A program made the position numbers and the translations under genes. Positions 27,501 to 36,386 of a DNA stretch of 64,000 nt are shown in pieces. The stretch is from positions 7,591 through 71,590 of the forward strand of contig CAUUJG010000007.1 of NCBI GenBank assembly GCA_963545485.1. Reading direction: 5' to 3'. Under the pieces are notes generated by a model. That model did no database searches. It was not told the origin of the DNA and was given only the letters and a program-made list of their open reading frames with translations. The DNA comes from CAUTUX01 sp963545485. Lineage in GTDB: Bacteria > Bacillota > Clostridia > Christensenellales > CAG-917. The number at the start of each line of letters is the position of its first letter. Position 1 is the first letter of the stretch.

Positions 27501-27550
27501 TTTGATAAATTCAAACCATAAATGTTTTTATCATTAAAGTATGTGCTCAT
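24530..27550 (-). CDS. Beta-galactosidase, glycoside hydrolase family 2 (LacZ type)
   Basis: This 1006-residue GH2 enzyme hydrolyses terminal beta-galactosides. The N-terminal jelly-roll (LNGDWNFKF, VPSNWQLKGYGIPQYTN), Ig-like domain and TIM barrel are present (NINSVRTSHYPNTRHFYDLC). The acid/base glutamate is in SIGNEAG (about residue 440) and the nucleophile glutamate in VLCEYAHAMGNS (about 525). The C-terminal small-chain domain contains FFGRGPHENYCDR. No signal peptide is seen, so it is cytoplasmic. Its ATGA overlaps the stop of the zinc-ribbon gene, an odd place for a sugar hydrolase within a housekeeping cluster. No transporter or regulator is adjacent. Confidence 0.95.
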   Translation of the reverse strand: MSTYFNDKNIYGLNLSKKHGAGFPIDEKGNEKILSLNGDWNFKFFQSVVLKTMNPNEWDKIKVPSNWQLKGYGIPQYTNIRYPLAINTKGKMPYINPYKNSCGLYMRDFEIENLDDNVSINFAANSSAELYINGNFVGYSESSFDYQEYDITKYLKIGKNQVKILVYQYCTGSYLEDQDMWRLSGLFRDVNLIFIPKIYVRDIYARSDFQSEDLTKPRLLVDFVVRNKGTKLINGKAVLKLIDGKKELISVEKEVGSLNDTDKKIFRVEEDLIDIKLWSAENPYLYKLLLTIYDDNNKFLDSRVLNFGFRKVEVVPSIGDKPATIKLNGKILKIRGVNRHEFHPDYGHAVPKEITEQDILLLKRNNINSVRTSHYPNTRHFYDLCDKYGIMVMSENNLETHGLAIRYPGNVPYWIEQTTWRMENMVMRFRNHPSILFWSIGNEAGNGKSFASMYKRAKELDNRPVHYESDLKMKYTDMLSEMYTRLEKIDDILEKKPHIHSQALYQPAGSRLTPAMYKNLPFVLCEYAHAMGNSLGNFKDYWDKFKQSDQLCGGYIWDFADQSIKRILPDGKIEWTYGGDWGDEPNDGTFACNGIVKPDRSFNPSMYEVIKVYQQVQFKIVNNKIEITNEYLFTDASKFEYSAELLVDGNVVQTKTLNVPAIPPMSKVLVDIPFDLSKVNENEVYINLYAKYKADEFIYKKGHPVASEQIIIKDFKSKTVHEQKSTKSTQDDDYVFLNSNKITAAINKSTGFIEFIKINDKQILEHSLILNFFRAPIDNDDSKNLPRFLIKWFGKVFFKNAVKELVLTKQILNKNSYQASWRSGIRFSKIQAKYTAVEEGILVELMCKNNFYSLPKYGFRFKTRLDNQIKFFGRGPHENYCDRKYSAHLGIYEGKVEDFQHEYVVPQENGNHTDVRYLEIGGDNGICIEAVSKPFEFTAHNYSMEDLEKATHLHQLNHDNDLLEISIDGMQKGVGGDIPALACVKKQYKILPNQEHTVSFIIKPKK

Positions 27551-28275
27551 TTATTTTCCTCCATAACTAATAGCATATGACAGCTTTCACACTCTACTAG
27601 CTCACCCTGTTTTAATTTATTCTTAGAATCTGGTGAAATTTCAAGTGAACAATGTCTACAATGACCACAATCATATTGAATAACTGCTACAACCATGCCA
27701 GTATTTTTATTATTATTTTTTGCTTCTATTTTTTTTCTATCATAAATATCTAATTGTTGTTTTGGAACTTTCTTTCTTAGTGCTACAATCTCTTCCTCAA
27801 TTTGTTTAATTTTTCCTTTTACTTTTTGTGTTAAAGTTAAAATTTGTTGTTCATTTGCTTTAATATATTCTTGATAAATCTTTATTTTTTCTACAGATAA
27901 AATTGTATCTTTTAATTTTGCAAGTAAATCTTCATTTTTTTTAATTTGGTCAAAATTTTTAACTATAATATCTTTTTCTTTAATTATTTCATTCAAACAA
28001 TTTTTTAGTTCTTTAATTGAATCCGCATTCGATATTTTTTTTAATAATTCTTCGTATTTCTTTTGATATTCAACAAGATTCTTTTCTATTTCTTCTAAAA
28101 AATTATTATGATTTGTATTATTTTCATCTAAGTTTTTTTTATGTTTTTCATCATTAATTAAAGCAGTTTTACATCTATAAAATGAATTTAAATTTTTATC
28201 TCCTTTTACTGCATCATTGAATTTAATTAATTCAATCTCCTTTGTTTGATAATCTAGTAAAGCTTGGTATTTCAT
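27547..28275 (-). CDS. Coiled-coil protein with C-terminal zinc ribbon (COG1579-like)
   Basis: The 242-residue protein is mostly a long antiparallel coiled coil (about 10-175) followed by a C4 zinc ribbon built from CGHCRHC and CESCH. This matches the COG1579 family often encoded next to NIF3 in Firmicutes; its role is unclear, with nucleic-acid binding suspected. The first knuckle has an extra Cys (CxxCxxC). It lies 11 bp downstream of the NIF3 gene and overlaps the beta-galactosidase start by 4 bp. Confidence 0.8.
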   Translation of the reverse strand: MKYQALLDYQTKEIELIKFNDAVKGDKNLNSFYRCKTALINDEKHKKNLDENNTNHNNFLEEIEKNLVEYQKKYEELLKKISNADSIKELKNCLNEIIKEKDIIVKNFDQIKKNEDLLAKLKDTILSVEKIKIYQEYIKANEQQILTLTQKVKGKIKQIEEEIVALRKKVPKQQLDIYDRKKIEAKNNNKNTGMVVAVIQYDCGHCRHCSLEISPDSKNKLKQGELVECESCHMLLVMEENK

Positions 28276-28286
28276 TTTGTAGCTCC

Positions 28287-29021
28287 TTATATAATTTTAT
28301 ATGGTTTATTTGAATTTGCTCTTTTAACTGGCACTTCAACACTTTTAAGTATATCATAGACAATACTTTCAAACGGCAATTCACTAGAAAAATGAGAAAA
28401 TTCTATTAATGCCAATTTAGTAGCTTCTATCCAGTAGTTATGTTTTATTTCAGATGTAACGAATACATCACATACTTCTTCAGCATGTGCGAAGGATTCA
28501 GCACTCATACCGGAACCAGTACATAAATATACAGTTGAAACATTTTTTCGAAAATCACCTTTTATTTTTAAAATATCTTCAGAAATAATTTCTTTAATTT
28601 TAAAAGCAAAATCTTTAAGTAATGTTGTCTTTATTGAAAAAATAATTCCTTCTTGTGCCTTTATAATATTAAAAGCTCCTAACTTATCTGCGATATAATT
28701 ATTCATACTTCTGCTACAATTATCAAAATTTGTATGTGCAGAATATACTGAAATATTATTTTGAATTAATTTAATTATACTTTTGTTTGATTCATTAATT
28801 TTTTTAAGACATTTAAAAATTACAGGATGATGCGTAATGATTAAATTCAAATTATTTTTAATCGCAAAATCTACACTACTTTCATCACAATCTAAAGAAA
28901 TAAGTATCCCAGAAACTTCATTTTTTTTATCACCAATTAATAAACCAACATTATCCCATTCCTCAGCAAGGTTTACTGGTGCAACTTTTTCTAATTGATT
29001 AATTACATCTTCAACATACAT
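28287..29021 (-). CDS. NIF3/DUF34 family metal-binding protein
   Basis: The 244-residue protein belongs to the Nif3-like dinuclear metal family (sometimes labelled GTP cyclohydrolase 1 type 2 homologue). Metal ligands are visible in LIITHHPVIF and VYSAHTNFD, and in the C-terminal FSHFSSELPFE region. It is of the short form without the inserted PII-like domain. The biochemical role is unsettled. As in other Firmicutes, the gene directly follows trmK (3-bp gap). Confidence 0.88.
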   Translation of the reverse strand: MYVEDVINQLEKVAPVNLAEEWDNVGLLIGDKKNEVSGILISLDCDESSVDFAIKNNLNLIITHHPVIFKCLKKINESNKSIIKLIQNNISVYSAHTNFDNCSRSMNNYIADKLGAFNIIKAQEGIIFSIKTTLLKDFAFKIKEIISEDILKIKGDFRKNVSTVYLCTGSGMSAESFAHAEEVCDVFVTSEIKHNYWIEATKLALIEFSHFSSELPFESIVYDILKSVEVPVKRANSNKPYKII

Positions 29022-29024
29022 GAT

Positions 29025-29639
29025 CTATTTTAAAATGCTATCCAGTTCTGCAATAACTTCATTTAATGAATCTTTATTAATTTGCTTTAGTAAGGTTCTT
29101 TTGTATTTTAAATATTCTATTGTTGATGGTTCTGTTTTATAGAACTTTCCATATTTAATTTGTAAATTATCAAGAATCTCTGCCCCTCTTGTAGCTTTAA
29201 TTATTGGATACCATTTTCTATTAAAGAATAACATTTCATCAACATCTATTTTATATCCTTTTTGTATCAGTTTTTCTCTAACAATTTCTGAATGTGTATT
29301 TGGTGATAAAATATAGCAACCAAAATTTTTATTTGCAGATATAATTTCTGCAATTAAGTCTCCACCCATTCCAGCAATAACTATACACTCAACTTCATCA
29401 TCTCTAATTACATCAAGTCCGTTACCTAAACGAGTCTCTACTTTATTCATTAAATCGTTTTCTTTTAAAAGCTTAATAGTTTTAGCAAGGCACTTTTCAT
29501 TTATGTCTGTTGCAATTATTTTTGAACAATCATCACTTTTATATGCAACAAGCTTACCATGATCACATCCTATATCAGCAAAACTGTTAAATGTTATTAA
29601 ATCTGCAATTTTTTTTAATCTTTCATCCAATTTAAACAT
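29025..29639 (-). CDS. trmK: tRNA (adenine(22)-N1)-methyltransferase TrmK
   Basis: TrmK methylates N1 of A22 in the D-loop of tRNAs. The 204-residue protein has a Rossmann SAM-binding motif FADIGCDHGKL at about 20-30, an acidic ATDIN motif, and the family segment VIAGMGGDLIAEII. The rpoD-trmK-NIF3 order is typical of Firmicutes. It overlaps the rpoD 3' end by 8 bp, with GGAGG before the ATG. Confidence 0.92.
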   Translation of the reverse strand: MFKLDERLKKIADLITFNSFADIGCDHGKLVAYKSDDCSKIIATDINEKCLAKTIKLLKENDLMNKVETRLGNGLDVIRDDEVECIVIAGMGGDLIAEIISANKNFGCYILSPNTHSEIVREKLIQKGYKIDVDEMLFFNRKWYPIIKATRGAEILDNLQIKYGKFYKTEPSTIEYLKYKRTLLKQINKDSLNEVIAELDSILK

Positions 29640-31131
29640 TGAAATCCTCCAATTTTTTTGTCTTTGCCGGCGATTTAAGCTTTTTAATAGCTTTTGCCTC
29701 TATCTGCCTTATTCTTTCTCTTGTAACATTAAATACATGTCCTACTTCTTCAAGAGTTCTTGTATGTCCATCATCAAGTCCATATCTCAGCCTCAAAACC
29801 TTCTCTTCACGAGCTGTTAATGTTTTTAATACTTCCATAAGCCGTTCACGCAACAACTTATGTTCAGCTGCCTCAACAGGTGAAATTGCTGAATGATCCT
29901 CAACGAAATCACCAATATGGCTATCATCTTCCTCACCTATAGGAGTTTCTAATGAAAGTGGGTCTTGATTTATTTTCTGTATTTCAATTACTTTTTCAAC
30001 TGGAATTCCCATTTTTTCTGCAATCTCTTCTTGAGTTGGTTCTCTATTTAACTCTTGAGTTAATGCTCTTATTGTTCTTGCTTGTTTATTGATTGTTTCA
30101 ACCATGTGAACCGGAATTCTAATTGTTCTTGATTGATCTGCTATTGCTCTTGTGATTGCCTGTCTGATCCACCATGTTGCATATGTTGAAAACTTAAACT
30201 CTTTTTTATAATCAAATTTTTCAACTGCCTTCATTAAACCGCCATTCCCTTCTTGTATTAAATCAAGGAAAGACATTCCTCTACCAGTCCACTTTTTTGC
30301 TAAAGAAACAACGAGACGTAAGTTCGCTTCTATAAGACGTTTCCTCGCTTCCTCATCTCCAGCTTCAATTCTCATTGCAAGTTCTTTTTCTTGTTCTTTT
30401 GTTTTTAAAAGTTCGACTTGCCCTATTTCAGTTAAATAAAGTTTAACTGAATCATCTACATATCTATCTAAATTCATATTTGGATCTTGAAAATCTATCT
30501 TTGTAGGCACTTCATCTTCTACAATTGTCATGCCTTTATTCTTAAATGCGGAATAAATATATTCCATTTCATCAACATCAGGATTGAACTTTTCTAATCT
30601 CAAATTAATTTCAAATAATGTAATTGAGTTTGTTGCCTTTGCTATTTCATATAATTTTTTTATCTCTTGAAGAAACTTTTTATTTCCTTTTCCATATTTA
30701 TCAATTTCATCTAAATCAAGATCTGAAAATAAAAATTCTTCTGGTGCAATTTCTTGTCCAACTGCTATTCTTGAAGTTTCTGTAAAATTATTCTTCAAAA
30801 TTTCCTTTGTTTTTTCTTCACTAATACCTATAAATGAATTAAGTGTTGGAATTTCACTTAATCTATTTTGTGCACTTTTTTTACTAATTTTTTTTGTTTT
30901 TTTTACAGATTTAGTACTTTCACTCTTGGTATCAATTTTAATTTCACGCAAAATTTTTTGAATTGATTGTTTTTCAGCCGCTACTTCTTCAATAAGATTT
31001 TCATTTTTTCCCTTTTCTATTACTTCTTGATTCTTGGTTTTAATATCTTTCACATCTTTATTATTAATAGAAAAACCTTTATCCTCTAAAATTATATCTA
31101 AAGCTGTTAATTTCTTTTTATCTGTCATCAT
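29632..31131 (-). CDS. rpoD: RNA polymerase primary sigma factor (SigA/RpoD)
   Basis: This is the main sigma factor and reads the TTGACA/TATAAT promoters found across the window. The 499-residue protein has an acidic and lysine-rich region 1.1-like N-terminus, then regions 1.2 to 4.2. The -10 recognition region contains FKFSTYATWWIRQAITRAIA, followed by RTIRIPVHMVETINK. The -35 recognition helix region has EEVGHVFNVTRERIRQIEAK. Region 2.2 reads EGNGGLMKAVEKF, where EGNIGL is the common form. It follows dnaG by 12 bp, as in most Firmicutes. Confidence 0.96.
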   Translation of the reverse strand: MMTDKKKLTALDIILEDKGFSINNKDVKDIKTKNQEVIEKGKNENLIEEVAAEKQSIQKILREIKIDTKSESTKSVKKTKKISKKSAQNRLSEIPTLNSFIGISEEKTKEILKNNFTETSRIAVGQEIAPEEFLFSDLDLDEIDKYGKGNKKFLQEIKKLYEIAKATNSITLFEINLRLEKFNPDVDEMEYIYSAFKNKGMTIVEDEVPTKIDFQDPNMNLDRYVDDSVKLYLTEIGQVELLKTKEQEKELAMRIEAGDEEARKRLIEANLRLVVSLAKKWTGRGMSFLDLIQEGNGGLMKAVEKFDYKKEFKFSTYATWWIRQAITRAIADQSRTIRIPVHMVETINKQARTIRALTQELNREPTQEEIAEKMGIPVEKVIEIQKINQDPLSLETPIGEEDDSHIGDFVEDHSAISPVEAAEHKLLRERLMEVLKTLTAREEKVLRLRYGLDDGHTRTLEEVGHVFNVTRERIRQIEAKAIKKLKSPAKTKKLEDFNV

Positions 31132-31143
31132 ATCCTCTTAATT

Positions 31144-32853
31144 TTAATGTATTTCAATATTTTTTTCTAATAATTTTTTTCGTTTATACTTAGTAGACAA
31201 ATTCTTTAAAATTCTATTATATGTTGATTCTTGATTATGAAGATCACGACATTCTATATCCTCATTTTTTTCTTCTTTAAAAGTGTCTGATTTAAAAAGT
31301 TTATTTAACATTTCAGTATAATCGTTAAAATCATCACCATACGACTGAAATGTGTCATACAACTTATTTGCAAGCTCTGCCTTTGGTAACGAGTAATTAT
31401 TCAAAACAAACTTAAATAATTCTTGACTAAATAAATCAGAAAAATATTCTGTTTTTATCTGTTTCATATCTATGAATGGTAACTTCATTAACATATATTT
31501 CAATAAGACTTGTTCTTCTTTCAGTTGTTTGTTTTGTTCTTTTTCTAATGTAGTTTTAGGTAACCCTTGAGATGTCGCTACATTTTTCTTTAAATCGGCT
31601 ATGTTGATATTATAATCTTTAAAAATCTGACGAGCGAGATTACCAGCAATTTCATTTGGTAATTTTTCAAAAATATTTTCATTCAACCTACTAGCAAAAA
31701 CCATTTTATCGTTATAATTTTCAATACTAAGCCCTTCTTTCTGTCTATTTATCAGAAAATCAATAGCTCCAATTGCAGATTTAATTTTATTTAAAAAATA
31801 TTCTTTCCCAAATTTTCTGACAGTATCATCAGGATCTAAACCATAGTCCAATGTGATGACTTTTGGAAATAAACCTGCTTCATATAGACTTGGTAAATTA
31901 TTTGTTGCTGCTTTTTGTCCGGCTTCGTCTCCGTCATAACAAACAATAACATTATTAGCTAAACGCTTAATTTCATTACATTGTGAAAGTTTTAAAGCCG
32001 TTCCCATTCCTGCTACAGCATTTTTAATTCCTACAGATCCTAATGCAATTACATCCATATAACCTTCAACTAAAATTATTTCATCTATATTGTTTTGTGC
32101 ACTTCGTTCTTTTCTAATATAATTTGCACCAAAAACTATATTTCCCTTTTTAAACAAAGCGGTGTCACCGCTATTAATATATTTACCACCCTCATGATTT
32201 TCTTTGTATTTTCTACCACCAAATGCAACACATTCATTTCTGCTATTAAATATTGGAACAATAATTCTTTCAGCGAAAAAATCAGTATTGTAATTAGTAA
32301 TGACACCACAATCAATAAGATCTTTTGTAAGATACCCTTTTCTATTTAAGTAATTAAACAAAGAAGTTTTATCTGGTGACAAACCAATTGAATAGTATTT
32401 TCTTACTTCTTGAGTGATACCTCTACTTTCTAAATATCTAATTGCTTCTTCTGAACCAGGAGAATTCAGATTCTCTAGATAAAATAATCGAGTTTCATCC
32501 ATTATTTTTTTTAAAGCTTCAGTACGTTCATAATTTTCTTGCGATGAAAATCTACTTGTAAATTTTGGAATATCAACATTGTATTTTTTCGCCAAAATCT
32601 TAATAGCTTCCATAAAACTTACTGATTCATACTGCATTATGAAAGTTATGGCATTACCAGATGCTTGACATCCAAAACAATGATAGTAACCTTCACTATT
32701 TATACAGAATGATTCATCACTTTCATTATGAAATGGACATTTAGCAAAAAATCTAACACCTTTTTTTTTAATAGGAATATAATCAGCTATTACATCGGCT
32801 AAATTCACTCTTGATAATAAATTTTGCTTAAAACTATTAAAATCCTCTGCCAT
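31144..32853 (-). CDS. dnaG: DNA primase DnaG
   Basis: DnaG makes RNA primers for replication. The N-terminal CHC2-type zinc site is Cys39, His42, Cys59 and Cys62. The TOPRIM catalytic domain shows IILVEGYMDVIAL and YDGDEAGQKA. The C-terminal helicase-interacting part is poorly conserved, as expected. At 569 residues it is slightly short. It opens the dnaG-rpoD-trmK-NIF3 operon. I see no clear Shine-Dalgarno sequence before the ATG. Confidence 0.95.
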   Translation of the reverse strand: MAEDFNSFKQNLLSRVNLADVIADYIPIKKKGVRFFAKCPFHNESDESFCINSEGYYHCFGCQASGNAITFIMQYESVSFMEAIKILAKKYNVDIPKFTSRFSSQENYERTEALKKIMDETRLFYLENLNSPGSEEAIRYLESRGITQEVRKYYSIGLSPDKTSLFNYLNRKGYLTKDLIDCGVITNYNTDFFAERIIVPIFNSRNECVAFGGRKYKENHEGGKYINSGDTALFKKGNIVFGANYIRKERSAQNNIDEIILVEGYMDVIALGSVGIKNAVAGMGTALKLSQCNEIKRLANNVIVCYDGDEAGQKAATNNLPSLYEAGLFPKVITLDYGLDPDDTVRKFGKEYFLNKIKSAIGAIDFLINRQKEGLSIENYNDKMVFASRLNENIFEKLPNEIAGNLARQIFKDYNINIADLKKNVATSQGLPKTTLEKEQNKQLKEEQVLLKYMLMKLPFIDMKQIKTEYFSDLFSQELFKFVLNNYSLPKAELANKLYDTFQSYGDDFNDYTEMLNKLFKSDTFKEEKNEDIECRDLHNQESTYNRILKNLSTKYKRKKLLEKNIEIH

Positions 32854-32875
32854 GTAACTAACAATCCCTTTATAT

Positions 32876-32910
32876 TTTAAAAGCCATCTAATTATTAAAT
32901 GGCTTTTAAA
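32876..32910 (-). terminator. Intrinsic terminator downstream of ppdK
   Basis: A 12-bp AT-rich stem with core AAAAGCCAT/ATGGCTTTT (left arm from 32876, right arm to 32910) encloses about 11 bases and is followed on the minus strand by T/A-rich sequence. It separates ppdK from dnaG. Confidence 0.65.
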
Positions 32911-32936
32911 TTCAGTAACTAAGTATAATTAATTGC

Positions 32937-35576
32937 TTAATTAGCACTCTTTAATGCTGCTTGAGCTGCGGCAAGCCTTGCTATTGGTACTCTATATGGT
33001 GAGCAAGAGACATAGTCAAGCCCTACATTGTGACAGAACTCAATTGTTGATGGATCGCCACCATGTTCTCCACAAATTCCCAAATGCAGATTGTTTCTTG
33101 TTTCTCTTCCTAATTTTGCAGCTATTTTAATTAATTGCCCGACACCCTTTTGATCAAGCTTTGCAAATGGATCAGACTCATATATTTTCTTGTCATAATA
33201 GTCCTTTAGGAATTTACCAGCATCATCTCTACTGAAACCAAATGTCATCTGTGTTAAGTCATTTGTACCAAATGAGAAAAATTCTGCTTCTGTTGCAATT
33301 TCATCTGCTGTAATTGCAGCACGAGGAATCTCAATCATAGTACCAATTTTAAATTTAAGCTTTGATTTATTTTCTTTAATCATTTCTTTTGCTGTTTCTG
33401 TAACGATGTTCTTTACATAAGCTAACTCTTTTACTTCTCCAACAAGCGGAATCATGATTTCTGGTACAATTTTCCAATCAGGATGTTTTTCTGAAATTTT
33501 AATTGCAGCACCAATAACAGCTTTTGTCTGCATTACTGCTATTTCAGGATATGTAACTGATAATCTACATCCTCTGTGTCCCATCATAGGATTGAACTCA
33601 TGTAGAGACCTTATGATACTTTTAATATCATCCACACTTTTACCCATCGTATTTGCCAAATCAGCAATATCTGCTTCATCTGTTGGTAGGAATTCATGTA
33701 ATGGTGGATCTAAGAATCTAATTGTAGCTGGTAATCCTTCAAGAGTTTCATAAATTTGTTCAAAATCATTTTGTTGCATTGGCAAAATCTTTGCAAGTGC
33801 TTTTTCTCTACCTTCTAATGTATCTGAACAAATCATTTCTCTAACAGCTTTGATCCTTGATTCTTCAAAGAACATGTGCTCTGTTCTGCACAATCCAATA
33901 CCTTCTGCACCAAAGTCTTTTGCTTGTTTTGCATCTTTTGGTGTATCAGCATTTGTTCTTACTTTTAATTTTCTGAATTTATCAGCCCATTCCATTACTC
34001 TAGCAAAGTCACCAGTTAATTTTGCAGGAACTGTAGGAATCTCTTCTCCATAAATATTACCAGTAGAACCATCTAATGAAATCCAATCACCTTCTTTAAA
34101 TGTCATTCCACCTAATTCAAATGTTTTATTTTCTTCATCGATCTTAATATCGCCACAACCTGATACACAGCAAGTTCCCATTCCTCTTGCAACAACAGCT
34201 GCATGAGATGTCATACCACCACGAGCTGTTAAAATACCTTGAGAATAATGCATTCCTTCAATATCTTCTGGTGATGTCTCAAGCCTTACGAGAATAACTT
34301 TCTTTTCACCTTTTTTTGTTACCCATTCAGTTGCATCCTGTGCTGTGAATACAATTTTACCAGTTGCAGCACCTGGAGATGCCGGAAGTGCAGAAGCAAT
34401 CTTTTTTGCAGCTTTTAATGCTTTTGCATCAAACTGAGGATGTAGCAAAGCATCTAACTGTTTTGGGTCAAGCATAAGTATTGCATCTTTAGGCTTAATC
34501 ATTTTTTCATCAACTAAGTCACATGCAATTTTCATTGCAGCTGCAGCCGTTCTTTTTCCGTTTCTTGTTTGCAGCATAAATAATTTACCTTCCTCAATTG
34601 TAAATTCCATATCCTGCATATCTCTATAATGCTTTTCAAGTTTATTAACTATTTTTACAAATTGATCATACGCTGCTGGATTTTCTTTTTGTAATTTTGA
34701 TATTGGAGATGGTGTTCTTACGCCAGCAACAACATCTTCACCCTGTGCGTTCATTAAATATTCACCAAATAAACCTTTTTCTCCAGTAGCAGGATTTCTT
34801 GAGAATGCAACTCCTGTTCCTGATGTTTTTCCCATATTACCAAAAACCATCATCTGAACATTAACAGCTGTTCCCCAATCTCCAGGAATATCATTCATTC
34901 GTCTATAATAAATTGCTCTAGGATTATCCCAACTTCTAAAAACTGCCTTAATAGCACCCATAAGCTGCTCTTTTGGATCCTGTGGAAATGGCTTCCCGAT
35001 TTTGTTTAAATATTCAGCTTTAAATGCATTTGCCAAATTTTTTAAATCTTCTGCAGTTAACTCAGTATCTAGTTTTATTCCCTTTTCTTCTTTCTTTTTA
35101 TCAATCAAAGCTTCAAAGTATTTTTTACCAACTTCCATAACTACATCGCTATACATCTGAATAAATCTTCTGTATGAATCATATGCAAATCTAGGATTGT
35201 TGGTTTTTTTTGCGAACTTTTCAACAACAACATCGTTTAAACCTAAATTCAAAATTGTATCCATCATTCCAGGCATTGATGCTCTTGCACCTGAACGCAC
35301 AGAAACAAGTAAAGGATTCTCTTCCGAACCAAATTCTTTTCCTGTAATCTCTTCAAGCTTTTTAATGTTCTCCATTATTTCAGCTTCAATTGATGGATTA
35401 ATTTTTTCTCCATCATTGTAATATTGTGTACATGCTTCTGTTGTAATTGTGAATCCTTGTGGAACTGGCATTCCTAATTTAGTCATCTCTGCCAAGTTTG
35501 CACCTTTACCACCGAATAACGCTCTCTTATCACATTCTAATTCTGCTGCTTCTTTGAATTGATATACGAATTTCAT
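32937..35576 (-). CDS. ppdK: Pyruvate, phosphate dikinase
   Basis: PPDK interconverts pyruvate, ATP and phosphate with PEP, AMP and pyrophosphate. The 879-residue protein has the ATP-grasp domain (FGGKGANLAEMTKLGMPVP), the swivelling phosphohistidine domain (GGMTSHAAVVARGMG, about residue 457) and the C-terminal PEP/pyruvate barrel (GICGEHGGDP, about 838). In many anaerobes it replaces or backs up pyruvate kinase; no pyruvate kinase gene lies in this window. AGGAGG precedes the ATG. It has its own promoter and terminator. Confidence 0.97.
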   Translation of the reverse strand: MKFVYQFKEAAELECDKRALFGGKGANLAEMTKLGMPVPQGFTITTEACTQYYNDGEKINPSIEAEIMENIKKLEEITGKEFGSEENPLLVSVRSGARASMPGMMDTILNLGLNDVVVEKFAKKTNNPRFAYDSYRRFIQMYSDVVMEVGKKYFEALIDKKKEEKGIKLDTELTAEDLKNLANAFKAEYLNKIGKPFPQDPKEQLMGAIKAVFRSWDNPRAIYYRRMNDIPGDWGTAVNVQMMVFGNMGKTSGTGVAFSRNPATGEKGLFGEYLMNAQGEDVVAGVRTPSPISKLQKENPAAYDQFVKIVNKLEKHYRDMQDMEFTIEEGKLFMLQTRNGKRTAAAAMKIACDLVDEKMIKPKDAILMLDPKQLDALLHPQFDAKALKAAKKIASALPASPGAATGKIVFTAQDATEWVTKKGEKKVILVRLETSPEDIEGMHYSQGILTARGGMTSHAAVVARGMGTCCVSGCGDIKIDEENKTFELGGMTFKEGDWISLDGSTGNIYGEEIPTVPAKLTGDFARVMEWADKFRKLKVRTNADTPKDAKQAKDFGAEGIGLCRTEHMFFEESRIKAVREMICSDTLEGREKALAKILPMQQNDFEQIYETLEGLPATIRFLDPPLHEFLPTDEADIADLANTMGKSVDDIKSIIRSLHEFNPMMGHRGCRLSVTYPEIAVMQTKAVIGAAIKISEKHPDWKIVPEIMIPLVGEVKELAYVKNIVTETAKEMIKENKSKLKFKIGTMIEIPRAAITADEIATEAEFFSFGTNDLTQMTFGFSRDDAGKFLKDYYDKKIYESDPFAKLDQKGVGQLIKIAAKLGRETRNNLHLGICGEHGGDPSTIEFCHNVGLDYVSCSPYRVPIARLAAAQAALKSAN

Positions 35577-35610
35577 TGAAATTCCTCCTAAAATTTAATT
35601 ACTGTCAATG

Positions 35611-35639
35611 AGTATAACAAATGCGTTTTTTTATAGCAA
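35611..35639 (-). promoter_or_regulatory. Promoter of ppdK
   Basis: TTGCTA (35634-35639), a 17-bp spacer and TATACT (35611-35616) on the minus strand lie about 35 bp upstream of the ppdK ATG. Confidence 0.65.
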
Positions 35640-35752
35640 ACCAATATATATTTTCAAGGGTATTTTTAAGGCAAACAATAAATAAACTATATCTTACTCT
35701 ACAGTGTACAAATAAACTTTTTTTGTAAAATTAATTTTTAATTTGTTACTAA

Positions 35753-36325
35753 TTAAACAGCTTTAATATTGATGTCTACTGTGTTAAATAAAATTTTTAA
35801 ATCTAAACTAATTGAAACCTTATCAACATATAAGAGCTCAAGATTTAATTTATCAATCCACTCAAGATTCTCACCTTTGATGGTGTCCTTTATTGATTTC
35901 ATCCCAGGACGAACATACCATCTTGCTTGATGTCTACCAACAACCAAACTTTCTTGATTGGTATTTAATGCTTCAGGTCCAATAAAACTCATCTCTCCAA
36001 TTAGAACATGAAAAAGTAGCGGAATTCTATATAATTTAGTCTTTTTAAGAAATTTACCATAACCACTCAATCTTTCTTCTTCACTGATTATAGTGTCATC
36101 TCTTTGCTTTTTAGGTTTTTTTGTTCTAAATGTGACCATTTTAAAAGTTTTTGCACTTTTCCCTATTTTCACTGATTTGCTAAACGGACGACCACCCATA
36201 AAGATTAAACCAAGAATTATTAGAAACAAGATAATAGGCAAAGCTAAAAGGATTCCTAAAAAACTGAATATAATATCAAAAAATCTTTTACCATATACGA
36301 CACCTGGCTTTTGATAATTATGCAT
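35753..36325 (-). CDS. Bacterial sugar transferase homologue with altered catalytic dyad
   Basis: The 190-residue protein has the fold of monotopic phosphoglycosyl transferases (WcaJ/PglC type), which transfer a sugar phosphate to undecaprenyl phosphate. It has KRFFDIIFSFLGILLALPI with the membrane re-entrant helix, then GKFLKKTKL, GEMSFIGPEA and YVRPGMKSI. In active members the segment after KT is LDELPQL with the Asp-Glu dyad; here it reads LYRIPLL, so both acids are missing. GPRP is likewise GPEA. It therefore looks like a pseudoenzyme, perhaps a regulatory or scaffold protein. AAGGAGG precedes the ATG. Confidence 0.78.
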   Translation of the reverse strand: MHNYQKPGVVYGKRFFDIIFSFLGILLALPIILFLIILGLIFMGGRPFSKSVKIGKSAKTFKMVTFRTKKPKKQRDDTIISEEERLSGYGKFLKKTKLYRIPLLFHVLIGEMSFIGPEALNTNQESLVVGRHQARWYVRPGMKSIKDTIKGENLEWIDKLNLELLYVDKVSISLDLKILFNTVDINIKAV

Positions 36326-36386
36326 ATTCCTCCTTAGCTTTAATTTACAATATCACATTGTTATATATTTTTAAAGACAAAAAACT

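Noticed and set aside
29632..31131. Frameshift or error in rpoD region 2.2 (EGNGGL)
   Set aside because: The substitution of Ile by Gly in EGNIGL is unusual, but the frame is intact and all flanking residues are canonical, so I treat it as natural variation.
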